Assembly (NCBI GenBank): GCA_000717735.1
Contig: JOBE01000010.1
Coordinates: forward strand, 1 to 64,000
DNA length: 64,000 nt
Direction of reading: 5' to 3'
Source of the DNA: Streptomyces griseoluteus
Lineage (GTDB): Bacteria > Actinomycetota > Actinomycetes > Streptomycetales > Streptomycetaceae
Positions 52,571-61,661 of this stretch are shown one piece after another; position 1 is the stretch's first letter; every line of letters begins with the position of its first letter. A model generated the notes under the pieces. That model was not told where the DNA came from. It ran no database searches and saw only the letters and a list, made by a program, of their open reading frames with translations. Made by a program: the position numbers and the translations under genes.

Positions 52571-53545
52571 ATGACCGACGACCGAACCCTCAGGATCGCC
52601 CTGGCCGGAGGCGGCGCCTTCGGCGCCAAGCACGCGGCCGCGCTCCGGCGCATCGAGGGCGTCGAGGTGGCCGCCGTGGTGAGCAGCAGCCTGGAGAGCG
52701 CACGGAAGTTCGCCGCCGATCAGGGGGTCGGCCGCGCCGTGGCGTCCCTGGACGAGGTGCTCGCGATGGACGACGTCGACGCCGTCGTCCTCGCCACCCC
52801 CACCCCGCTGCACGCCGAGCAGACCCTGGCCTGTCTCGACGCCGGAAAGCACGTCCAGGTCGAGATCCCGCTCGCCGCGTCCCTCGGCGACGCCGAGGCG
52901 TGCCTGGCGGCGCAGGAGCGGACCGGTCTCGTCGCCATGGTGGGCCACACCCGGCGCTTCAACCCGAGCCACCAGTGGCTGCGGCAGCGGATCCAGGCCG
53001 GCGAGTACGGCATCCAGCAGATGGACGTGCAGACGTACTTCTTCCGCCGCACGAACCTCAACGCGCTCGGCCGGCCGCGCTCGTGGACCGACCACCTGCT
53101 GTGGCACCACGCCGCGCACACCGTCGATCTCTTCGCGTACCAGACCGGTTCGCCGATCGTGCAGGCCCACGCGATCCAGGGTCCGATCCACCCCGAGCTC
53201 GGCATCGCGATGGACATGTCGATCCAGCTGCGCGCGGCGAGCGGAGCGCTCTGCACGCTGTCGCTGTCGTTCAACAACGAAGGGCCGCTCGGCACGTTCT
53301 TCCGCTACATCGGTGACAACGGGACGTATCTCGCCCGCTACGACGACCTGTTCACCGGCAAGGACGAGCCGATCGACGTCAGCGGGGTCGCCGTGTCGAT
53401 GGACGGCATCGAGCTGCAGGACCGGGAGTTCGTCGCGGCGATCCGCGAGGGCCGCGAGCCGAACTCCTCGATCGCCCAGGTCATGTCCTGCTACCGGACC
53501 CTTGCGGCCCTGGAGGAGCAGCTCACCGCCGCCTCGGCCTTCTGA
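52571..53545 (+). CDS. ligC: 4-carboxy-2-hydroxymuconate-6-semialdehyde dehydrogenase
   Basis: A 324-residue Gfo/Idh/MocA-family dehydrogenase with the NADP motif IALAGGGAFGAKHAAAL, VVLATPTPLHAEQTLACLDAGKHV, and MVGHTRRFNPSHQWLRQRI followed by FFRRTNLNALGRPRSWTDHL, a LigC signature. It oxidises the cyclised ring-cleavage product to 2-pyrone-4,6-dicarboxylate, the LigI substrate. AAGGAG lies before ATG 52571 inside the end of the fused dioxygenase gene. It completes the steps from 4-hydroxybenzoate to pyruvate and oxaloacetate apart from a tautomerase. Confidence 0.92.
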   Translation: MTDDRTLRIALAGGGAFGAKHAAALRRIEGVEVAAVVSSSLESARKFAADQGVGRAVASLDEVLAMDDVDAVVLATPTPLHAEQTLACLDAGKHVQVEIPLAASLGDAEACLAAQERTGLVAMVGHTRRFNPSHQWLRQRIQAGEYGIQQMDVQTYFFRRTNLNALGRPRSWTDHLLWHHAAHTVDLFAYQTGSPIVQAHAIQGPIHPELGIAMDMSIQLRAASGALCTLSLSFNNEGPLGTFFRYIGDNGTYLARYDDLFTGKDEPIDVSGVAVSMDGIELQDREFVAAIREGREPNSSIAQVMSCYRTLAALEEQLTAASAF

Positions 53546-53556
53546 GACCTCACGAC

Positions 53557-53595
53557 GGAGTGCCGGTCGCCACGTCATGTGGCGACCGGCACTCC
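53557..53595. terminator. Long perfect hairpin between convergent genes
   Basis: GGAGTGCCGGTCGCCAC at 53557-53573 and its exact complement at 53579-53595 make a 17-bp stem with a five-base loop. It begins 11 bases after the ligC stop and faces the convergent MaoC gene. It lacks a T tract but is likely a bidirectional terminator. Confidence 0.8.
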
Positions 53596-53635
53596 GGCAT
53601 GTGTCTTGGGTCGTGGGCCGTGGGCCGTGGGTCGG

Positions 53636-54094
53636 TCAGGCGTAGTGGCGGTAGACGGCCTCGGCGACGCAGGCCGGCTTGGGGCTGCCCTCGACCTCGA
53701 CGGTGAACGTGATCGGCATCTGCACCCCGTTGCCCTTGACCTCCTCCACGGTGCCGACGACGCCGTGGAGGCGGATCCTCGCGCCGACGGGGACGGGGCT
53801 GGGGAAACGGACCTTGTCCAGGCCGTAGTTGACGCTCATGCGGGTGCCGGTGATGCTGAGCAGCTCGCCGAAGAGCGGGATGATCAGGGAGAGGGTGAGG
53901 TAGCCGTGGGCGATGGCGCCTCCGAAGGGCCCGTCCTTGGCCTTCTCCGGGTCCGTGTGGATCCACTGGTGGTCGTCGGTGGCGTCGGCGAAGGTGTTCA
54001 CCCGGTCCTGGGTGATCTCCCTCCACTCGGTGCGGCCGAGATCGGCTCCGCCGAGGGACGTGAGTGCGGCGAGGCTGTCGGCGATCGTGGGCAT
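53636..54094 (-). CDS. MaoC-type (R)-enoyl-CoA hydratase
   Basis: A 152-residue hot-dog-fold protein. Its active-site segment FADATDDHQWIHTDPEKAKDGPFGGAIAHGYLTLSL carries the Asp and His of the MaoC hydratase motif. It adds water to trans-2-enoyl-CoA. ATG 54094 has AAGGAAG upstream. It is the last gene of a minus-strand run with an acyl-CoA synthetase, an amidohydrolase and an SDR; they probably process one CoA-activated acid, but the compound is unknown. Confidence 0.87.
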   Translation of the reverse strand: MPTIADSLAALTSLGGADLGRTEWREITQDRVNTFADATDDHQWIHTDPEKAKDGPFGGAIAHGYLTLSLIIPLFGELLSITGTRMSVNYGLDKVRFPSPVPVGARIRLHGVVGTVEEVKGNGVQMPITFTVEVEGSPKPACVAEAVYRHYA

Positions 54095-54147
54095 GGGGGC
54101 TTCCTTTCGATGGCGCGGGCTGTGGGAGGGCTCTGCTCGAAATGCCT

Positions 54148-55692
54148 TTACGGGTGGGGGTTTTCGGCGTGTCCGGTCGAGAACGCCTCGCGCACGGCGG
54201 TCTTGACGATCTTTCCGGTGGCCGTGCGGGGCAGTCGGTCGGTGAGGACGAGGGTCCTGGGGATCTTGTACTTGGCGAGGCGGCCCCGCAGGTGGCCGAG
54301 GAGGTCGTCCCGGGTCGCGCGTGCCGCGGGCCTGAGGACGACGACGGCACGGCCTACCTCGCCCCACACGGGGTCGGGGACGCCGATGACCGCGCATTCG
54401 GCGACGTCGGGGTGGCCGAGGAGCGCGTCCTCGACCTCGGCCGGATAGACGTTCTCGCCGCCGGAGACGAACATGTCCTTGACCCGGTCGACGAGGTAGG
54501 CGTATCCATCGGTGTCGGTCCTGGCGATGTCCCCGGTGCGCAGCCAGCCGTCGTCGGTGAAGGCGGCCGTGGTGTCCTCGGGCCGGTTCCAGTAGCCGGT
54601 CATGAGGTGGGGTCCGTGGACGAGGATCTCGCCGCGTTCACCGGGTGCGGCGTCGGCGCCGTCGGGCAGGACGACGCGGGTGTCGGTGAAGAAGTGCGGG
54701 ACGCCGGCGGAGCCGGCCTTGGCCGCGGTCTGCTCCCGGTCGAGGAAGAGGATGCCGGGGGACGCCTCGGTCATGCCGTAGCCCTGGCTGAAGGCGAGGC
54801 CGCGGTCGACGTACGCGGCGATGGTGCGGGCCGGGACCGGAGCGCCGCCGCAGTTGAGGGTGCGCAGGCTGGAGAGGTCGGTGCCCGCCCAGCGGGGCCG
54901 GGAGGCCATCGCGTCGTACATGGTGGGGACGCCGAACATGTACGTGACGCGGCGGCGTTCGACGAGGTCGAGGACCCGGTCGGCGTCGAAGGCGGCGAGC
55001 AGGATCACCCGGCCGCCCTTGAGGAGGGTGGGCAGGCAGGTCATGTTGAGGCCGGCGGTGTGGAACAGCGGGGCCGCGACGAGGGTGACCTCGTCGGCGG
55101 TGAGGTCGGTGTCGACGAGGACGTTGACGCTGTTCCAGACGATGTTGGCGTGGGAGAGGACGGCTCCCTTGGGGCGGCCCGTGGTCCCGGAGGTGTACAT
55201 GATCATGCACGGGTCCTCGGGGGCCACGGCCACGTCCAGGGGCGCGTCGGGGCCGTCGGCGAGCAGCTCCTCGTACCCGAGAGCGCCCTCGCCGGGTCCT
55301 TCGAGCGCGATCCGGTGGCGCACCCCGGCCTGGTCGGCGGCGGCGCGGGCGGCCTCGTCCTGCTCGGGGGCGTGGACGAGGACGACGCTGCCGGAGTCGG
55401 CGAGGTTGTACGCCAGTTCCGGGGCGGCGAGGCGGGTGTTGAGCGGGACGAAGACCGCGCCGAGCGCTCCGGCGGCGAACAGCGTCTCCAGGAAGGCCGG
55501 GTGGTTGGGTCCCAGGTAGGCGACCCGGTCGCCGCTCGTCACGCCGAGGGCGCGCAGGACGTGGGCGAGCCGCAGGACGCGCCGGTGGAGTACGCCGTAG
55601 GTCAGGACGCGGTCCTCGTGGACGACGGCGGTCCGGTCGGGTGTCCTGCGGGCCCGGCGCGCCGGCCAGGAGCCGATGCCCTGGTTCAGCAC
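54148..55692 (-). CDS. AMP-forming acyl-CoA synthetase (FadD13-like)
   Basis: A 514-residue ANL-family ligase. It has the ATP motif MIMYTSGTTGRPKGAVLSHAN, the core SQGYGMTEASPGILFLD, GDIARTDTDGYAYLVDRVKDMF and the C-terminal TGKIVKTAVREAF with the catalytic Lys. By motif order it resembles FadD13-type fatty acid ligases rather than FadD3 of the steroid pathway. The GTG start at 55692 lies inside the end of the amidohydrolase gene, and GGGGAA precedes it. It activates an unknown carboxylic acid for the MaoC and SDR steps. Confidence 0.86.
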   Translation of the reverse strand: MLNQGIGSWPARRARRTPDRTAVVHEDRVLTYGVLHRRVLRLAHVLRALGVTSGDRVAYLGPNHPAFLETLFAAGALGAVFVPLNTRLAAPELAYNLADSGSVVLVHAPEQDEAARAAADQAGVRHRIALEGPGEGALGYEELLADGPDAPLDVAVAPEDPCMIMYTSGTTGRPKGAVLSHANIVWNSVNVLVDTDLTADEVTLVAAPLFHTAGLNMTCLPTLLKGGRVILLAAFDADRVLDLVERRRVTYMFGVPTMYDAMASRPRWAGTDLSSLRTLNCGGAPVPARTIAAYVDRGLAFSQGYGMTEASPGILFLDREQTAAKAGSAGVPHFFTDTRVVLPDGADAAPGERGEILVHGPHLMTGYWNRPEDTTAAFTDDGWLRTGDIARTDTDGYAYLVDRVKDMFVSGGENVYPAEVEDALLGHPDVAECAVIGVPDPVWGEVGRAVVVLRPAARATRDDLLGHLRGRLAKYKIPRTLVLTDRLPRTATGKIVKTAVREAFSTGHAENPHP

Positions 55693-56603
55693 GGGTAGTT
55701 CCCCGGGTCGCCGGTCAGACCGAGGAGGCGGGCGGCGTTCTCCTTGAGGATCTTCGGCCGGACCTCGGGCCTGATGTCGAGCGCCTCGAAGTCGGCGAGC
55801 CACCGGTCGGGGGTGATGACCGGGTAGTCGGATCCGAAGAGGACCTTGTCCTTGAGCAGGGTGTCGGCGTAGCGGACGAGCTGCGGCGGGAAGTACGTGG
55901 GCGACCAGCCGGAGAGGTCGATGTACACGTGCGGTTTGTGGGTGGCGACCGCGAGGGCCTCGTCCTGCCAGGGGAAGGACGGGTGGGCGAGGACGATCCT
56001 CAGTTCGGGGAAGTCGACGGCGACGTCGTCGACCGCCATCGGGTTCGAGTACGCCAGCCGGATGCCGCCGCCGCCCGGGACGCCGGCGCCGATGCCGGTC
56101 TGGCCGGTGTGGAAGAGGGCGGGTACGCCGAGTTCCTCGATGGCCTCGTACAGCGGATAGGCGAGGCGGTCGTTCGGGGAGAAGGCCTGGATGCTGGGGT
56201 GGAACTTGAATCCGCGCACCCCGTACTCCTCCACGAGGCGCCGGGCCTCGCGGACCCCCGCCCGGCCCTTGTGCGGGTCGATGCTCGCGAACGGGATCAG
56301 GACGTCGGCGTGGGCGGCGCAGCTCTCGGCGATCTCCTCGTTGGGGATCCGCGGGTGGCCGGTGGCGTGTTCGGCGTCGACGGTGAAGACGACGGCCGCC
56401 ATGCGGCGTTCGCGGTAGTGCGCGGCCGTCTCGTCGATGGTCGGCTGCCGGTGGCCGTGGGCCTTGAAGTACGCCTCCGAGGCGCCGAGCAGCTCGGGGC
56501 TGAGGGCCCCGTGGCCGTCCTTGGAGACCTCGGCGTGGGTGTGCATGTCGATGGCGGTCAGCGCGTCGAGGTCGAGCGCGCTCCGGTAGGCACGGTCGGT
56601 CAT
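55686..56603 (-). CDS. Amidohydrolase 2 (ACMSD-like) protein
   Basis: A 305-residue TIM-barrel metal enzyme of the ACMSD/amidohydrolase_2 group, with AIDMHTHAEVSKDG (HxH ligands), GVRGFKFHPSIQAFSPND, PALFHTGQTGIGAG, VLAHPSFPWQDE and the catalytic Asp in VLFGSDYPVITPDRW. Members include decarboxylases and hydrolases of aromatic or ring-cleaved acids. The gene follows the SDR by one base and overlaps the synthetase gene, so it belongs to the same transcript. The specific substrate cannot be told. Confidence 0.85.
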   Translation of the reverse strand: MTDRAYRSALDLDALTAIDMHTHAEVSKDGHGALSPELLGASEAYFKAHGHRQPTIDETAAHYRERRMAAVVFTVDAEHATGHPRIPNEEIAESCAAHADVLIPFASIDPHKGRAGVREARRLVEEYGVRGFKFHPSIQAFSPNDRLAYPLYEAIEELGVPALFHTGQTGIGAGVPGGGGIRLAYSNPMAVDDVAVDFPELRIVLAHPSFPWQDEALAVATHKPHVYIDLSGWSPTYFPPQLVRYADTLLKDKVLFGSDYPVITPDRWLADFEALDIRPEVRPKILKENAARLLGLTGDPGNYPC

Positions 56604-56604
56604 C

Positions 56605-57516
56605 TCACGCCTCCGGGGCCTGGGGCGCGGGGATGCCGTAGGTCTCGGGCTCGGCGCCGACGCCGTCCGGCCATGCTGCGGTGATCGCGTCGGCGCTCCA
56701 GCCGCCGTCGGCGAAGGCGACCGCCTTCTCCTTCGGGTGCGCCCACAGGGCCAGCCGGTCGCCGCCGATGCCGATGGCCTGCCCGGTCACGCCGGCGGAG
56801 TCGTCCGAGGCCAGGAAGGTGATGAGACCGGCGACGTCCTCGACGGTGCCGAGGCCCTCGTCCTTGCGCAGCCGGTCCGGCAGGGGCTCGCCGGTGCGTT
56901 CGGACTCCTCGATGAGCGGGGCGAACGCCGGGATGGTCCTGGTCATCTCGGTGGCGGCGACGGGCACGACGGCGTTGACGGTGATGCCGGCGCGGCCCAG
57001 TTCCATCGCCCAGGTGCGGGCCATGGCGACGATGCCGGCCTTGGCGGCGGCGTAGTTCGTCTGGCCGAAGTTGCCGCGCTGGCCCGCGGGCGAGGAGATC
57101 AGGACGAGCCGGCCGCCGGTGCCCTGCTCGCGCATGCGGACGGCGGCGGCGCGGGCGCAGGTGAACGTGCCGCGCAGGTGGACGCGGACGACGTCGTCGA
57201 AGTCGTCGTCGGTCATCTTCCACAGCACGCGGTCGCGCAGGATGCCGGCGTTGGTGACGAGTACGTCCAGGCGCCCGAACTCCTCGACGGCCGCGTCGAC
57301 GAGCCGCTGGGCAGCCTCGCTGTCGCCCACGGCCGCGACGACGCCGGTCGCCGTGCCGCCCCGGGTGGTGATCGAGGTGACGGCGGCGTCGACCGTGGCC
57401 TTCTCGACGTCGTTGACGACGACGGCGGCACCCGCGGCGGCGAGGGCCTGGGCGTATGCCAGTCCGAGACCGCGGCCGCTGCCGGTGACGACGGCGACCT
57501 TGCCCTGAAGGTCCAT
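56605..57516 (-). CDS. SDR-family oxidoreductase
   Basis: A 303-residue short-chain dehydrogenase with VAVVTGSGRGLGLAYAQAL, TNAGILRDRVLWKM and a catalytic ISSPAGQRGNFGQTNYAAAKAG. Its long C-terminal tail (WAHPKEKAVAFADGGWSADAI) matches the (3R)-hydroxyacyl-CoA dehydrogenase type and recalls the SDR at 24200-25111. It is the first gene of the minus-strand operon divergent from the MarR gene. Expected to oxidise a CoA-bound hydroxyl made by the MaoC hydratase; inferred. Confidence 0.87.
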   Translation of the reverse strand: MDLQGKVAVVTGSGRGLGLAYAQALAAAGAAVVVNDVEKATVDAAVTSITTRGGTATGVVAAVGDSEAAQRLVDAAVEEFGRLDVLVTNAGILRDRVLWKMTDDDFDDVVRVHLRGTFTCARAAAVRMREQGTGGRLVLISSPAGQRGNFGQTNYAAAKAGIVAMARTWAMELGRAGITVNAVVPVAATEMTRTIPAFAPLIEESERTGEPLPDRLRKDEGLGTVEDVAGLITFLASDDSAGVTGQAIGIGGDRLALWAHPKEKAVAFADGGWSADAITAAWPDGVGAEPETYGIPAPQAPEA

Positions 57517-57580
57517 GAGGGATGCCTCTCGTGAGGGAGTGGAGGAGGGGATGCCGGAGACCCCGGATGGAGCCGGGATC

Positions 57581-57630
57581 GACAGGAATCCTGATGAACG
57601 CCAGTCTGGGCAATCGCCAGGATTCCTGTC
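57581..57630. promoter_or_regulatory. Twin palindromes, probable MarR operators
   Basis: GACAGGAATCCTG at 57581-57593 and its exact inverse CAGGATTCCTGTC at 57618-57630 lie between the divergent SDR and MarR genes. Each contains the 11-bp palindrome CAGGA-N-TCCTG, and their centres are 35 bp apart. This placement fits autoregulation and control of the SDR operon by the MarR protein. Confidence 0.8.
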
Positions 57631-57687
57631 AATGACCTAGGGTGGGACGGCCGCCGCCCGCGCGGGCGGTCACGACGGGAGGACGAA

Positions 57688-58101
57688 GTGGGCACGTCAC
57701 TGCTCTACCTGATCAAGAGAACGGAACTGGTGGTCCGCGCACGCCTGGAGGAGCTGCTCAAGCCCGCCGGGGTCACGGCGCTGCAGTACACCGCCCTCAC
57801 GGTGCTCGAACGGCACGACGGCATCTCGGCGGCCCAGCTCGCCCGCGACTCCTTCGTCACCGCCCAGTCGATGGCCGACATGGTCCGCGCCCTGGAGAGC
57901 CGTGGCCTGATCCGCCGCGAGCCCAACCCCGCCAACCGCCGCGAGCGCCTCATCCTGCTGGCCGACCCCGGGCGGCGACTGCTCGCCGAGTACGCCGAGC
58001 CGGCCCGTCGCATCGAGGAACGCATGACCTCCGGCATGGACGCCGGGGAGACCGCCGCGTTCCGGGCGGCCCTGAACGAGGCCTGGCGTTCCCTGTCGTG
58101 A
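57688..58101 (+). CDS. MarR-family transcriptional regulator
   Basis: A 137-residue winged-helix protein. The recognition region is ISAAQLARDSFVTAQSMADMVRALESRGLIRREPNPANRRERLILL (about residues 48-93). GTG 57688 has GGGAGGA at 57678-57684. Divergent from the SDR/amidohydrolase/synthetase/MaoC operon, with twin palindromes between, so it is the likely aromatic- or acyl-CoA-responsive repressor. The ligand is unknown. Confidence 0.9.
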   Translation: MGTSLLYLIKRTELVVRARLEELLKPAGVTALQYTALTVLERHDGISAAQLARDSFVTAQSMADMVRALESRGLIRREPNPANRRERLILLADPGRRLLAEYAEPARRIEERMTSGMDAGETAAFRAALNEAWRSLS

Positions 58102-58113
58102 CCGATCGACGGT

Positions 58114-58761
58114 TCAGCGCACTCCGCGCGGGCGGAACTGCACGCTGACGCGCGGACCGACGGCACGGGCCGACTTCGGGACGGCGTGCTCCCAGGTGCG
58201 CTGACAGGAGCCGCCCATGACGAGGAGGTCGCCGTGGCCGGAGGGCAGACGGAGGGCCACGGGACCGCCGCCGCGCGGGCGGAAGACGAGGTCGCGCGGG
58301 TCGCCGAGGGCCAGGATCGCGACCAGGGTGTCGCGGGTGGCCGAGCGCCCGGTGCGGTCGCCGTGCCAGGCGACGCTGTCGCGTCCGTCGCGGTAGAGAC
58401 AGAGCCCCGCCGTGGCGAAGGGCTCCCCGAGCTCGGCAGCGTAGTGCGCACCGAGGGCGTCACGGGCCTCGTCGAGCGCGGGGTGCGGGAGCGGGGCGCC
58501 TTCCCGGTAGTACGCGAGGAGCCGCGGCACGGCCACGACGTTCTCGTACATCGTGCGCTCCTCGGCCTGCCAGGGGACCCCGGCGACGAGCTCCTCGAAG
58601 AGGGCGTCGGCGCCGTGGAACCAGCCGGGCAGGTGATCGACCCAGGCGCCGTCGCCCAGCTCCGTGCGCCGGACGCCGCCCAGGGGGCCCGGTCCGATGT
58701 CGGAGCCCTGGTCGAAGAGGGAGCCCTGGAAGCCGGGAACGTCCGGTCGTACTGCGGTCAT
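58114..58761 (-). CDS. alkB: AlkB-type alpha-ketoglutarate-dependent dioxygenase
   Basis: A 215-residue Fe(II)/2-oxoglutarate oxygenase. The iron ligands are His and Asp in VAWHGDRTGRSATRDTL plus a later His in RTWEHAVPKSARA; the 2-oxoglutarate Arg is in GPRVSVQFRPRG. YREGAPLPHPALDEAR is an AlkB nucleotide-lid feature. It repairs N-alkylated bases in DNA or RNA by oxidative demethylation. It is convergent with the MarR gene, 12 bases apart, and stands alone. Confidence 0.9.
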   Translation of the reverse strand: MTAVRPDVPGFQGSLFDQGSDIGPGPLGGVRRTELGDGAWVDHLPGWFHGADALFEELVAGVPWQAEERTMYENVVAVPRLLAYYREGAPLPHPALDEARDALGAHYAAELGEPFATAGLCLYRDGRDSVAWHGDRTGRSATRDTLVAILALGDPRDLVFRPRGGGPVALRLPSGHGDLLVMGGSCQRTWEHAVPKSARAVGPRVSVQFRPRGVR

Positions 58762-59035
58762 GGTTCCAGCGTAGACGATAAACCGAACACGTGAGCGATT
58801 TGATCATCTCGAGCATGAGCCGGCCCTCACGGCCGTCGGCCACACCGCCCGCAAGTCCCCTGAAGGGTGAGAGAACCGTTCGAGACGGCCTCCGGCGCCA
58901 CTCCTCAACGCGCGCCTGCCCTTCGACGCGCATTCGAACATTCATCCCGGATCTGCTCCCCGACGCCCCGTAACGGGTGAAGGCGAGGCCCGTTTGAGAG
59001 CACACACGTACCCATCGAGCCCTTCGGAGGCCTCC
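58762..59035. other. Intergenic region with no recognised gene
   Basis: This stretch lies between alkB and the short ORF at 59036. It must contain the divergent promoters, but no -10/-35 pair or operator stands out. Open frames crossing it have no recognisable domains. Confidence 0.4.
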
Positions 59036-59137
59036 ATGCATCCCGTGCCCTTCCCGCTCTCGTACGCCTCCGGATTCGAACGGCGGCAACCGTGCGCGCC
59101 CATGTCCGCCGCCCTCGGCAGGAGGTCGGCGGCATGA
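59036..59137 (+). CDS. Possible 33-residue ORF coupled to the broken transporter gene
   Basis: ATG 59036 follows a perfect GGAGG (59026-59030) by five bases, and the frame ends in TGA 59135-59137, overlapping the transporter ATG as ATGA. The sequence starts MHPVPFPLSYASGFERR and has one cysteine in QPCAPM; there is no signal peptide or RiPP signature. It could be a small secreted or regulatory peptide, or only a translational coupler. No homologue is recognised. Confidence 0.45.
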   Translation: MHPVPFPLSYASGFERRQPCAPMSAALGRRSAA

Positions 59138-59829
59138 GCGAGTACGCCGACGGCCCGGCTTCCGGAAGCACCGTTCCCGGCCCACGGGCCGCCTCGCTCG
59201 CCCCGCCGCCCCGGGCCCTTCCCGTCGGTTCGCAGGACGGGGACATGGCCGAGGAGATGGAGGAGGCGTACTGGTCCGTCCATGACGGCGCCGCCGCGCG
59301 GGCGACCGTCCGGCAGGTCCTGGTGCGGTTGCCGCGGATCACGGCACGGATCGGGCGGCTCGCCTGGCGCGCCGACCGGCGGGCGACGGCGGCCGTCGTC
59401 GCGTGCCAGCTGGGCTCGGCGGCCATGAGCGCGTTCGGTCTCATCGCCTCGGTCGCGGTGCTGCGGGAGCTGTTCGCCCAGGGCCCGACCCCGGACCGGG
59501 TGCGCGCCGCCGTCCCGCAGATCCTGCTCGTGGTCGGGTTCATCGCCGGGCGGGCCCTCCTGGAGGCGGCGGTCGCGGTGGCGCAGGCCCGGGTGACGCC
59601 CAAGATCCGCACCGCTCTGGAGACCGAGTTCTTCCATCTCACCGCGCACGTACGGCTCGAGGCGGTCGAGGACGCCGACTGGCACGACGAGGTCTACCGC
59701 GCCAACGACCGGGGGCTGTTCTACGCCCGGCAGATCGTCGGACAGGTCGTCTCCCTCGCCTCCTCCGTCCTCGGCCTCGCCGGCACCGTCGGCGTCCTCG
59801 GCGTCCTTCACCCCGAAGTCGATGCTTAA
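59134..59829 (+). pseudogene. ABC transporter (membrane domain fused type), 3' truncated
   Basis: About 230 residues of the N-terminal half of an exporter-type ABC transporter: an acidic cytoplasmic start (MAEEMEEAYWSVHDG), transmembrane helices at about residues 88-112, 123-147 and 195-216, and the coupling segment LETEFFHLTAHVRLEAVEDADWHDEVYRANDRG. The frame ends abruptly after LGVLHPE at about 59820, where unrelated sequence with a recombinase gene begins. The ATP-binding domain is missing, so it is not functional. ATG 59134 overlaps the short upstream ORF. Confidence 0.75.
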
Positions 59830-59918
59830 TCACCGTGTCGCATTCTGCGTGGAACACGTACGAGTGATTCCACGAAGTCGCTGCGTTCAGGGTGTGTCGA
59901 ATATCTGGCCTCCGGTCC

Positions 59919-61368
59919 ATGCAACTGATCAGCTTCTCCGCCACAGGCTGGGAGTCCTGGGATGTGGCCCAACAGCCGCTCATCCGTGAGCAGATGCCCG
60001 TACTCATCGACGACGACCTGATACTCGAGGACGCTCCTGGAGTGCCCCGTCCGGCGGTGTTCGTCAACCAGTGGCTGCGCGAGCTGCCGCTGAACGGCTC
60101 CCCTGCCCTGCGCACGTGGCAGAACAGCGCCGGCTGCCTCCGGGATTGGCTGACGTTCCTCCAGGGCCGCGGCGTCAGCCCCCTGGGCAGCCGTACGGAA
60201 CTGCGCGCCGCCTTGAGCATGTACGCCGAGTACCGGCTGGGCGGCAAGTTGAAAGACCGCTGGGATCCCACCACGTGGAACCTCAACATGGGTATCTTGT
60301 CCAGCTTCTACACGTGGGCCCGGGACGAAGGCATCGCTGCCGATGTGCCGTTCAGCTACCGGGTGGGCCGGCGCATGGCCGATGGCGTTCTGGTCGAGGT
60401 GGAGCGGAACCTCTCCAAACTGCGAGCTCCGAGGCCGCACACGACGATCAAGTACCTGGAGCGGGACTTCGCGGAGCTGTCCGTGCGGGGCTTGGCAGGG
60501 CTCGGCCCGGACGGCGAGCCGGACCCTCGCTACCGCGGCCGGGAGGGGGCCCGCAACGCGGCGATGGGCGGCCTCGTGTTGTCCAGTGGTCTGCGTCGAC
60601 AGGAGTTCACACACCTGACGATCTACGAGGTGCCGCCGCTGCCGTCCCGTCCGCGGAAGCTACCCGTGCTGTTTCCGCTGAGCCATGCGATCACCAAGGG
60701 GCAGAAGGCCCGTACGTCGTGGATCAGCTATGAGGCGCTCGCCGACGTGCATCAGTACATCGAACTGGACCGAGCGGCGTCGACGGAGGGCTTCCGGTGG
60801 AGGCCACCGTCGAAGCTGGGTGTGCCGCTGATCGTGGAGGAACCCGACTGGGAAGGGGCGTTCCTCAACGGAGAACGGCGGTCGTGGCGCAAGCTGCGTC
60901 CTGCCGAGCGGCCGTCTGGTAACTCCGGAGGGTGGGTCGGCGCTGGTGGGCCTGCAGTCCTCGGGAAAGCCGTTCGTGGACTGGGCGACGGTCTTCCGTC
61001 GGACGTCGGCCCGTATCCGCGAGCGGTTCGAGCCACGGTTTCCGACTGTGGCCCCGCACCGGCCCCGTCATTCGATGGCGATGGCAACCCTGAAGTGGCT
61101 GGTCACAGGCTGTTACCAGCGGGCGGCCGCCCTTGCGGCGGGCAGCGGGGACGACGCCGCGATGGCTCTGTATCTGACCCGGAACGATCCGATGCTGATC
61201 CTGCGGGATTTGCTCGGCCACCAGAGCGTCCTGTCCACGGAGCTCTACATCGCGCGCTTGGACGTCACCCGGATCTATCGCGATGCCAACAAGGACACAA
61301 CCGGCGCGCCGGATACGGGGGCCGCCGCCGAAGCCGCGGCCGAGTTCGACGACGAGGAGGCCGTCTGA
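59919..61368 (+). pseudogene. Tyrosine recombinase/integrase with frameshift
   Basis: The first frame gives an N-terminal core-binding domain (TWQNSAGCLRDWLTFLQGRG) and the first catalytic Arg in GLVLSSGLRRQEFTH, then breaks near 60910, where one extra base lies in GAGCGGCCGTC. In the other frame the gene continues as RRLVTPEGGSALVGLQSS, with the box II motif PHRPRHSMAMATLKWL and GHQSVLSTELYIARLD with the Tyr nucleophile. All catalytic elements are present, so either a recent frameshift or a sequence error is possible. The start is uncertain (59919 or 59994). It interrupts or abuts the transporter gene. Confidence 0.8.
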
Positions 61369-61661
61369 TGCCCGCGTACGTGATCGATGAGCCGCTGGCC
61401 GTGCACTTCGTCTTCCCCAATGGTCGCGAGTGGACATGTGCCCTCGACGATAGCCAATCACAATGTCCGCCCATTGCCCGCCCCGAGCCGCGCCGTCCCC
61501 TTCGGCTCGTGCAGCTGACACCGACGGGTGGAGAGGATCCGCCTATGGCTTGTCCCTTCCACCGTCTCTGCTGGTCGTACACGCTCACCGCCTTGATGAA
61601 GGCCGGTTGCCAACCGACCCCCACCGCTCCCTGCGGTGGGGGTCGGAGGCACGAGTTCTGA
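61368..61661 (+). pseudogene. Truncated companion ORF of the recombinase
   Basis: ATG 61368 overlaps the recombinase stop (TGATG), as in multi-gene recombinase modules. The first 30 residues (VIDEPLAVHFVFPNGREWTC) look like the start of another integrase-type protein, after which the sequence becomes low in recognisable content and ends at TGA 61659-61661, in a hairpin region. I read it as a gene that lost most of its body. Function is unknown. Confidence 0.5.
61614..61646. terminator. Perfect 14-bp stem hairpin near the right edge of the insertion
   Basis: CCGACCCCCACCGC at 61614-61627 pairs exactly with GCGGTGGGGGTCGG at 61633-61646, with a five-base loop. It lies between the recombinase remnant and the convergent permease gene. 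A terminator is likely; a role as an element end cannot be excluded. Confidence 0.7.

Noticed and set aside
54148..55692. Possible FadD3, the missing steroid ligase
   Set aside because: Motif context (SQGYGMTEASPGILFLD, KAGSAGVPHFFTDTRVV) is that of FadD13-like ligases, it lies 17 kb away in a MarR-controlled operon, and no KstR2-like site was seen near it.
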